From: Hwanghaeella sp965227365 | GTDB taxonomy: Bacteria; Pseudomonadota; Alphaproteobacteria; UBA8366; Aestuariispiraceae | Length of the DNA stretch: 64,000 nt | NCBI RefSeq assembly: GCF_965227365.1 | Contig: NZ_OZ245754.1 | Coordinates: 1,612,001-1,676,000 of the forward strand | Direction of reading: 5' to 3' | In this document: positions 16,947 to 23,370 of the stretch, in pieces | How the letters are laid out: the number at the start of each line of letters is the position of its first letter | Position numbering within the stretch: position 1 is the stretch's first letter | Notes under the pieces: model-generated | What the model saw: only the letters and a program-made list of their open reading frames with translations | Database searches by the model: none | What the model was told of the DNA's origin: nothing | Program-made: the position numbers and the translations under genes

Positions 16947-17891
16947 ATCAGCGCCGTCTGGACATCACCGCCGCGACCGAACACGCCGAAGGGCGAGGTT
17001 CGCCGGATCGGCATCGAGTTGGAATTCGCCGACCTGGACGCCATGACCAGCGCCGGCATCGTGCGCGACCTGTTCGGCGGCGAGCTGGAGGCCGCGAGCC
17101 AGCACAAGATCCATGTACGCGGCACGGATGTCGGGGACTTCCTGGTCGAACTGGACCTGCAACTGCTGCATGAGGGCGATCCGACGAACCCGCTGCGTAT
17201 CCTGGCGGGTGACTTGGGGGCGGCCCTGATCCCGATGGAAATCGCCTGTCCGCCGATCCGGTATGACGAGGCCTATGCGATTGACGACCTGCGAGAGGCC
17301 CTGCGACAGGCCGGCGCGCAAGGCACGCTGACCAGCCCCTTTTATGCGCTCGGCGCCCAGTTGAACCCTGAATTGCCGTCGCATGACAGCGACTATCTGC
17401 TCGCGGTGCTGCGGTCCTTCGTGCTGCTGCGCGAATGGCTGCGCGAGGAGATCCAGGTCGATACCAGCCGGCGCCTGACCTTCTTCGCCTCCGGCTTTCC
17501 CAGCGACTGGTGCGACATGATCCTGCACCCGGCCTACGGCCCCGATATGGAAGGCCTGACCGACGGCTATCTGGAGCACAACCCGACCCGGAACCGGGAG
17601 TTGGACATGCTGCCCTTCCTGGCCTATCTGGACGAGGGCAGGATCCTGACAGCGCTGCCGGGGCAGAAGATCCGCAAGCGGCCGACCTATCACTACCGCC
17701 TTCCCAACGCCTTGATCGACTCGCCCGACTGGTCGCTGGCCCTGGAATGGGACCGCTGGTTGGCGGTCGAACGGCTGGCCGAGCGGCCGGACCTGATCTC
17801 TCATTACGCCGCCCTGTGGCGGGAAAACCATGCCCGTCTGATCCCGAGCGATTGGACCCCGCTGTCCCGGGAATTGCGGAGGCAGTTGTGA
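16947..17891 (+). CDS. Amidoligase-family protein (Amidoligase_2) with a non-canonical start
   Basis: The conserved N-terminal block RRIGIELEFADLD shows that the protein begins well upstream of the first ordinary start codon (TTG at 17019). The frame is open back to paaY, yet I find no ATG, GTG or TTG in it between ~16863 and 17019. The best candidate is ATC at 16947, six bases after AAAAAGGGG, giving 314 residues. The fold is the glutamine-synthetase-like amidoligase superfamily, which joins an amine and a carboxylate using ATP. It overlaps the GTGA start of a glutamine-amidotransferase-like gene. A sequencing error in the start region is the main alternative. Confidence 0.72.
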   Translation: MSAVWTSPPRPNTPKGEVRRIGIELEFADLDAMTSAGIVRDLFGGELEAASQHKIHVRGTDVGDFLVELDLQLLHEGDPTNPLRILAGDLGAALIPMEIACPPIRYDEAYAIDDLREALRQAGAQGTLTSPFYALGAQLNPELPSHDSDYLLAVLRSFVLLREWLREEIQVDTSRRLTFFASGFPSDWCDMILHPAYGPDMEGLTDGYLEHNPTRNRELDMLPFLAYLDEGRILTALPGQKIRKRPTYHYRLPNALIDSPDWSLALEWDRWLAVERLAERPDLISHYAALWRENHARLIPSDWTPLSRELRRQL

Positions 17892-18589
17892 GACGGCCCG
17901 TTATCGGCGTAACCGGCGGCCGCCGCCGCGGGCGGATCTCCTGGCTCTGCGCGGCCTTGTCGCTCAGGCTGCACGGCGCCCGCGCCGTGCGGATCACCGC
18001 GCCCAGAACCCCGCATGCCCGGTTCGATCCGGCGGTCGTTGCCGGTCTGGACGGGCTGGTGATCGGCGGCGGCGACGATATCGGCGCCACCCTTTACGGC
18101 GCGGAACCGGTACCGGATGTCTGGATCGACCCGGCCCGCGACGCCCTGGAACTCGCGGCCCTGGAAACCTTGTGGCGCACCGAAATCCCGATCCTGGGGA
18201 TCTGCCGGGGTTCGCAGATGCTGAACATCTTCGCCGGCGGAAACCTGCATCAGGACATCTACACCGCCTTCGAGGAAGTCCCCCGGATCCACACGCCCCT
18301 GCCGCGCAAGCACGTGACCCTGGAACCGGGTACGCGGCTGGAATCCATCATCGGCAAGGGAACGGTGACGGTGAACGCGCTTCACCATCAATCGGTCGAC
18401 CGTCTGGGTGACGGTTTCGCGGTCGCGGCGCGTGACGAATTCGGGATCGTCCAGGCGACCGAACATCAGGGAGAGGCCTTCCGGGTCGGGGTGCAGTGGC
18501 ACCCGGAATTCCTGTTCTACCGGCGCGCCCACCGGCGGCTGTTCGGGGCTCTGGTCGGGGCGGCGAGGGACTACGCGGCCCGGGGGTGA
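17888..18589 (+). CDS. Class I glutamine amidotransferase-like peptidase (gamma-glutamyl hydrolase, C26 type)
   Basis: 233 residues from the GTG at 17888, which overlaps the amidoligase stop; GGAGG lies upstream. Triad residues are the Cys in LGICRGSQMLN and the His and Glu in VGVQWHPEF. The substrate-gating GGGDDIGATLYG motif is typical of PuuD-type gamma-glutamyl-GABA hydrolases. The pairing with an amidoligase matches a combination described in comparative-genomic work on amidoligases. There the peptidase is thought to trim, or supply ammonia to, a gamma-glutamyl-type conjugate. The actual substrate is unknown. Confidence 0.88.
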   Translation: MRRPVIGVTGGRRRGRISWLCAALSLRLHGARAVRITAPRTPHARFDPAVVAGLDGLVIGGGDDIGATLYGAEPVPDVWIDPARDALELAALETLWRTEIPILGICRGSQMLNIFAGGNLHQDIYTAFEEVPRIHTPLPRKHVTLEPGTRLESIIGKGTVTVNALHHQSVDRLGDGFAVAARDEFGIVQATEHQGEAFRVGVQWHPEFLFYRRAHRRLFGALVGAARDYAARG

Positions 18590-18604
18590 GGTCCGCGACC
18601 TGCG

Positions 18605-19156
18605 TCAGATATCCTTGCAGAGGATCTGGCTGATATCTTCCGAGATCAAAGGCGCGCGCGCTTCTTCCCGCGCCGCGAGCCGGTAGAGACTGACTCCGAT
18701 GACATGGTCGCGGCACTCTTCGGAGGAGGCGAGGGGCATCAACAGGCGTTCCGCCCGCCACAGGTCTTGATTGGAAAGCTTTTCGTCCTTGGCGCCGTAT
18801 TGCACCAGCGGCGTGTCGATGATCGCGCGCCACCGTTGCAGCACGATGGGATGGTCGGTTTCCCCAACGATCTGGCGTAAAGTCTTACCCTTGATCGGGG
18901 CGCCCCAGGCCCGGTTCACGTCCTCCCCGGCCAGCAGGCACGCGAAGTCGTCCAAGACCGGGTCGAAGCGATAGAGCCAGGTGAAGCGCAGCAGGGTCGG
19001 TACTTCGAACGGGTCGAAGTCCTGCTTGTTCGGCACCAGGCGGCCCCTGCGGGCGCCCATCCAGGCTTCCAGGAATGTGAGCAATCTGTCGTCGGCACCG
19101 GGCGGCAACAGTCCGCTCGCGGCGCGCTTGGCGCCGCCGATTTTATCACGGGTCAT
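18605..19156 (-). CDS. PAS-domain protein (PAS_5 type), second copy
   Basis: 183 residues from the ATG at 19156; a TTG at 19165 is an alternative. It shares the PAS_5 layout of the 7207 gene: LTFLEAWMGARRGRLVPNKQDF, then a LLRFTWLYRFDPVLDDF core and WRAIIDTPLVQYG. There is no output domain. It converges on the amidotransferase gene with only 15 bp between stops. It is a paralogue rather than a near-identical copy. The function is unknown. Confidence 0.72.
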   Translation of the reverse strand: MTRDKIGGAKRAASGLLPPGADDRLLTFLEAWMGARRGRLVPNKQDFDPFEVPTLLRFTWLYRFDPVLDDFACLLAGEDVNRAWGAPIKGKTLRQIVGETDHPIVLQRWRAIIDTPLVQYGAKDEKLSNQDLWRAERLLMPLASSEECRDHVIGVSLYRLAAREEARAPLISEDISQILCKDI

Positions 19157-19526
19157 GGAAATCAATTTTGTTCAATATGAATTTCGGCGCGCCTGATATC
19201 AGCATCATTCTAGTATTACCATACCGCAAATTCGAAAAAACCAGACATTTCCGGGCAACCGATTTCGGGCATCCGATGTGAATTGATACCGCAAGGTAAC
19301 ATAAATGCTGTTGCCTCTCAAATCATCGGGTTTGGGAAAAGGCTTTGAACGCACCGCTATGGTCGGCCGCCGGCGTCGGGACGGCGAAATCACCCGCCTG
19401 CGCACTGGACCTGCGCCCGGGCTTGCTCTAGGCACAGGATGGACCAATTTACGCAAGTGCATGGCCGGCCCCGAGGGGCGCAGGCATGCGGCCCGGCGTC
19501 AGATCGAACGATAACAGCGAGGCGAC
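19157..19526. other. Intergenic region between divergent genes, no gene seen
   Basis: 370 bp between the PAS gene and the SbmA-like gene. The first half is A+T-rich and could hold promoters for both. The second half is G+C-rich with short chance frames. I see no convincing gene, repeat or hairpin. Confidence 0.5.
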
Positions 19527-20540
19527 ATGTTCAGATCCTTTTTCCTGTCCCGGGAATGGGCCCTATGGGCCTGGGGCGGCATGGCCATCATCTTCGGCGG
19601 GACCTGGTATCAGGTTCAACTGGATGTCAGGATCAACGAATGGTTCGGCGGCTTCTACGATCTGGTGCAGAAGGCGCTCGGTGAACCGGGGACGGTCACC
19701 CTGCCGGAATTCTACGGCTTTCTGCTGACCTTCGGACAGATCGCCGGGATCTATATTGTCGTCGCCGTCTTCCTCGGCTTTTTCACCAAGCACTGGACCT
19801 TCCGCTGGCGCCAGGCGATGAACAATTTCTACATGTCGCATTGGGAGAAGCTGCGCCATATCGAAGGGGCCAGCCAGCGCGTCCAGGAAGACACACGCCG
19901 CTTCGCCAATATCATGGAATCGCTGGGCAGCCGCCTGCTCGACTCGCTGATGACGCTGGTCGCCTTCCTGCCGATCCTCTGGACCCTGTCGAAACAGGTG
20001 ACGGAGGTGCCGATCATCGGCGAGCTCGACCATGCCCTGGTCTATGTGGCGGTCCTCTTCGCCCTGTTCGGGACCGTGGTGCTGGCGGCGGTCGGCGTCA
20101 AACTGCCGGGCCTGGAATTCAACAACCAGAAGGTCGAGGCCGCCTATCGCAAGGAACTGGTCTATGGTGAGGACCACGAGGACCGGGCCGAACCGCCGAC
20201 CGTGATGGAACTGTTCCGCAATGTGCGCCGGAACTATTTCCGCCTGTTCTTCCACTACATGTATTTCGATGTCGCCAAATGGTCCTATCTGCAATTCGGC
20301 GTGCTGGTGCCCTATATCGCCCTGGCGCCGACCATCGTTTCCGGCGCGATCACGCTGGGGGTGATGCAGCAGATCGTCCGCGCCTTCGGCCGGGTCGAAA
20401 GCTCGTTCCAGTTCCTGGTTCACAGCTGGACCATCATCGTCGAATTGATGTCGGTCTATAAGCGCCTGCGCGCCTTCGAAGCGACGATCTACGACGAGCC
20501 GGACAAGGACCGCTGGTCCGTCGTCGACCCCGCGGAATAG
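19527..20540 (+). CDS. SbmA/BacA-like inner-membrane peptide transporter
   Basis: 337 residues with several hydrophobic segments (about residues 10-30, 65-88, 140-160, 170-195, 250-300). The SbmA_BacA signature region includes WRQAMNNFYMSHWEKLRHIEGASQRVQEDTRRFANIMESLG (read as consecutive conserved blocks) and a C-terminal SSFQFLVHSWTIIVELMSVYKRLRAFE. Proteins of this family use the proton gradient to import peptides such as bleomycin, microcins and plant NCR peptides. The protein is shorter than E. coli SbmA (406 residues) at the C-terminus, and there is no fused ATPase domain. Confidence 0.88.
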   Translation: MFRSFFLSREWALWAWGGMAIIFGGTWYQVQLDVRINEWFGGFYDLVQKALGEPGTVTLPEFYGFLLTFGQIAGIYIVVAVFLGFFTKHWTFRWRQAMNNFYMSHWEKLRHIEGASQRVQEDTRRFANIMESLGSRLLDSLMTLVAFLPILWTLSKQVTEVPIIGELDHALVYVAVLFALFGTVVLAAVGVKLPGLEFNNQKVEAAYRKELVYGEDHEDRAEPPTVMELFRNVRRNYFRLFFHYMYFDVAKWSYLQFGVLVPYIALAPTIVSGAITLGVMQQIVRAFGRVESSFQFLVHSWTIIVELMSVYKRLRAFEATIYDEPDKDRWSVVDPAE

Positions 20541-20685
20541 GGGCGGCGTTGGAAGTGTTCGACACGGTACGAATGGATAAGGCGCTGATGGGCATTAAAG
20601 GTAAGCGTCTTACGTACGAGGGGCGCTGCTGAAAAAGCGTCTAAAATCTTGACGGATTCAGTAAATCGCCCCATATATCACGTGT

Positions 20686-20760
20686 GTGACCCTTGCTTGA
20701 CGAAAGTGCCCCTGGGCATCTCTGGAGACAGATAGTCAAGATTGCGGGTCACTTTTTTTT
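20686..20760 (+). terminator. Long imperfect hairpin with T8 tract
   Basis: GTGACCC (20686-20692) pairs with GGGTCAC (20746-20752), and TTGAC (20697-20701) with GTCAA (20735-20739). Eight T residues follow at 20753-20760. This could terminate the sbmA-like transcript, although the loop is long for a classical terminator. It also marks the start of the A+T-richer islet. Confidence 0.4.
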
Positions 20761-21415
20761 AGTAGTAGTGGTGTGTCCCCGCCGCCCAAAGATCGAACTC
20801 AGTATTGATTTTTGCAGATATGCGGTTGTAAGCGGAATCATCGCCCCTCTCCCATTTGCGCTGGATCGCCCAAGCACAATAGTCAGCAACCTGTAGACAC
20901 GGGTCTGTAGCCGCTTCTGGGAATGAGACAGACCAAACGTTCTGGCGGATTACCTGTTGGGCAACATCGTTAACGGCGGCCTTGAACGATGCCTTGCCCT
21001 TATTCGTGCGCAGGGCGGCAGCACAAATAGCTAATTCGTCGCCAACCTGTACTAGTTGGGGGCCAACATGTCGAAAATGATAGTACCAAGCGTATTTGTA
21101 GAAGGTGGGCTCGTCTCTGCGGGTTTGGGGCTGGGCTTTCGACTTTTCCAGAATTGTAACGTCAACACGCATATTGTGATTTTCAATGATGCTAAACACA
21201 CGATCTCTTATGGCTGGTGAGTCTGTCGTAGCGTGGAAGGCGTCCCTTGTTAGTGTACCGTCATGTGCAAGTTCCCGCTTCAGGTCCAGCAATTCGTGAC
21301 CAACGTCGCATCGGTCCATTGTGGCAGTACAAACCATGAAATACGTAGACGCGCCGTTGGCGCGCTTGAAAGTGAAGCAACCGGATTCATCTGAGAATAT
21401 GTGCTTTAAGGCCAT
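20759..21415 (-). CDS. DUF3800 domain protein
   Basis: 218 residues. The opening IFSDESGCF supplies the acidic DES motif of DUF3800. The C-terminal DPCLQVADYCAWAIQRKWERGD is the other family hallmark, carrying a conserved Asp. The fold is considered RNase H-like and members occur in mobile and defence contexts, but no activity is established. The gene is visibly A+T-richer than its neighbours, and its codon use suggests horizontal acquisition. No partner gene is recognisable. Confidence 0.85.
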   Translation of the reverse strand: MALKHIFSDESGCFTFKRANGASTYFMVCTATMDRCDVGHELLDLKRELAHDGTLTRDAFHATTDSPAIRDRVFSIIENHNMRVDVTILEKSKAQPQTRRDEPTFYKYAWYYHFRHVGPQLVQVGDELAICAAALRTNKGKASFKAAVNDVAQQVIRQNVWSVSFPEAATDPCLQVADYCAWAIQRKWERGDDSAYNRISAKINTEFDLWAAGTHHYY

Positions 21416-21430
21416 AGCTAGGTTACAAAC

Positions 21431-21579
21431 ATGGGCAAGACATCAACCGAACTAAACAATCTCAGAAGTTCATCGACAAGGCCCGCGAACTGGCCACAGA
21501 CGAAGATGAAAAAGCGTTTGAGGATCGTCTCAGGTGCATAGCGAAACAGCAACCTAAGAAGGAAACCCCGGACAAATGA
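21431..21579 (+). pseudogene. Small frameshifted gene remnant
   Basis: An ATG at 21431 (GGTTACAAAC before it) opens MGKTSTELNN. From 21463 the adjacent frame continues as QKFIDKARELATDEDEKAF then EDRLRCIAKQQPKKETPDK and stops at 21577-21579. Charged helical small proteins of this style are common in alphaproteobacterial mobile DNA. Joining the two needs a single-base frameshift between 21446 and 21463. The stop codon lies in the loop of the following terminator. I do not assign a function. Confidence 0.5.
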
Positions 21580-21591
21580 TCCGGGGTTTTT
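21563..21591 (+). terminator. Strong rho-independent terminator
   Basis: CCCCGGA at 21566-21572 and TCCGGGG at 21580-21586 form a perfect 7-bp stem with a 7-base loop. The stem is flanked by AAA and by TTTTT at 21587-21591. It ends the frameshifted small gene on the plus strand. Confidence 0.85.
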
Positions 21592-21595
21592 GTAA

Positions 21596-21733
21596 ATGAA
21601 CATTGAACAACTTCGTGACCGGATACACGCTCCGCTCTTTCATGAGTAGATCGGCGTCAACGGTTATGAAACCCTAGACCTCCTGAAGGGCAACGACATG
21701 GGGAAGTGGCGTCTTCAGGAGGTCTTGCAGGCG
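21596..21733 (+). pseudogene. Possible decayed ORF with in-frame TAG
   Basis: ATG at 21596 reads MNIEQLRDRIHAPLFHE, then a TAG at 21647-21649. The frame then continues for some 65 codons (IGVNGYETLDLLKGNDMGKW...) antisense into the end of the gene at 21734. The composition looks protein-like on both sides of the stop. With no homologue recognised, it is only a candidate broken gene in the islet. Confidence 0.25.
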
Positions 21734-22108
21734 TTAACCGGCGTCGATGATGCACTTGACGCCTTCATAGCGAGCCAGAAGCGACTTGAGTCGGGGATGG
21801 ACTACAAAGGCATCGCTTGTCAGCGCAATCTTGGAAAGCGCGGAAACCTCGATAGGGGCTAATGCTGGCGGCCTGTTCCCCGGAGGGGCATAGGTCGAGA
21901 CGATCCGCGCATCAACATAGGTTACTGCCGGGTCACCTAAGTCATAGACCACGTAAGGCTCAAGTGTGAAGTTCTCGCCTTCGTATGTCGCGGTGACCCG
22001 CACCTTCTTTGAAATGGCTTCACAGAGGATATCGCTAGAAGCCTTCTTACCTTGGGGCGGCGCTCGGTTCATTCCGAGACCCAGCCCAAGGCCCATTCCA
22101 GTGGGCAT
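21734..22108 (-). CDS. Hypothetical protein (islet)
   Basis: 124 residues. The start is supported by AAGGAGAG six bases before the ATG at 22108. The N-terminus is glycine/methionine-rich (MPTGMGLGLGLGMNRAPPQGKK). It is followed by a beta-rich stretch, KVRVTATYEGENFTLEPYVVY then VTYVDARIVSTY, and a short helical end. The order of strands is reminiscent of WYL-like small ligand domains, but the similarity is too weak to name. The gene is A+T-richer than the chromosome around it and belongs to the 20.7-22.2 kb islet. I do not recognise its function. Confidence 0.55.
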   Translation of the reverse strand: MPTGMGLGLGLGMNRAPPQGKKASSDILCEAISKKVRVTATYEGENFTLEPYVVYDLGDPAVTYVDARIVSTYAPPGNRPPALAPIEVSALSKIALTSDAFVVHPRLKSLLARYEGVKCIIDAG

Positions 22109-22297
22109 GCTGTACTCTCCTTCGCTTGGGATTAGCGGGTGCTAAATCCTCTCAAGATAGGAGAATCGGGCAGAGTCCCAACCTAGAGTCAACGCATCAT
22201 AGTACCGCCGCCAACTAGATGTTCAATCTCAGGTGTTAGCTTCCAAATCCGGGATGGGTTTGCGAAGCATATAAACGCCTTTCCTTTTGGAGCGACC

Positions 22298-23083
22298 CTA
22301 CCCGCCGTTGCCGCCTTCCGTCTCGATCTTGATCGGTTCGCCGCAATGCTTGCAATGGACCGCGTCGGGTTCGTGGCGGGTCAGGCCGCAGCCTGGGCAT
22401 TTGTACTTCACCTTGGAGGGCTGGAAGATCGCGCGGGCCAGTTGGACGAACAGCGCGACGCCGACGACCATAATGAAAACCGACAGCAGCTTGCCGCCCG
22501 TCGTGCTCATGGTGATGTCGCCGAAACCGGTCGTGGTCAGCGTCGCCACGGTGAAATAGAGCGCGTCGACATAACCGGCCGGCCCGTCCTGTTCCTCGAA
22601 GGCGAGGACGAAGACCAGGGATGTCGTGAAAAAGATGAAGACGAACAGGTTCACCGCCGCCAGGATCGCGTCCTCGTGCCGGCGGAAGAAATGGCTTTCC
22701 TGACGCAGATCGCGCAGCAGGTGATAGGCGCGGATCAACCGCAGCCCGCGCAGGATGCGCAGGAAGCCCAGGCTGTGCGCGAAGAAGGGGGCGAGCAGCA
22801 GCGAGGCGACGACGACGATATCGGCCAGCGTATAGATCCGGGTCAGTTCCTTGCGCCGGTTGTCCGAGATCCACAAGCGCGCCGCGAAATCCAGCGTGAT
22901 CAGCACGCCGAGCACCGCGTTGATGATCGTGATGACCAGCGTGACAGGCATCGCCGATGTGACGATGAAATAGAGAATGCTCAGCGCATCGAAACCGATC
23001 AGCCCATAGCGGAACTGCCGGGCGCGTTCGCTATGGCCGGTATAAAGCAGCCGGACGGTCTTGCGGAAATTGCCTTCGTCCAA
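22298..23083 (-). CDS. Voltage-gated-type ion channel (K+ selective) with C-terminal zinc-ribbon-like tail
   Basis: 261 residues from the TTG at 23083 (GAAAGGACG seven bases upstream); an upstream frame to 23179 lacks a site. S1-S4-like helices run from about residue 25 to 135, including an Arg-rich S4-like helix LGFLRILRGLRLIRAYHLLR. S5, the pore helix and the filter TLTTTGFGDITM follow at about 190-210, and S6 after that. The tail has KYKCPGCGLTRHEPDAVHCKHCG, a two-CxxC zinc-ribbon pattern. TTGFGD is a K+-channel-type filter. It is divergent from a Na+/H+ antiporter, suggesting a cation-homeostasis locus. Confidence 0.87.
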   Translation of the reverse strand: MDEGNFRKTVRLLYTGHSERARQFRYGLIGFDALSILYFIVTSAMPVTLVITIINAVLGVLITLDFAARLWISDNRRKELTRIYTLADIVVVASLLLAPFFAHSLGFLRILRGLRLIRAYHLLRDLRQESHFFRRHEDAILAAVNLFVFIFFTTSLVFVLAFEEQDGPAGYVDALYFTVATLTTTGFGDITMSTTGGKLLSVFIMVVGVALFVQLARAIFQPSKVKYKCPGCGLTRHEPDAVHCKHCGEPIKIETEGGNGG

Positions 23084-23370
23084 TGATCGTCCTTTCCCAT
23101 CTTGCGCCGCCGCCCTTGTCCTTGGGGACGCGGTCGGCCGGGAAGACCGTAGCGGGCCCGATGCGGTGAAGGCAAACATCCTCGCATGACCGCGCTGGCC
23201 CTGCGCGGAATCCGGCTATCATGCATTGGATTTTTTATCCAAGGCGCGCTTGTTCCCTAATGCCATTGCGCCAATTTGATATTATATCCCGGCGGGCGCC
23301 GCGCCGGGCAGCCCGACGCGTTTCATCCGGTACCCCGACCTGACGACCCGCAACCCCGAACGGACCGTGC

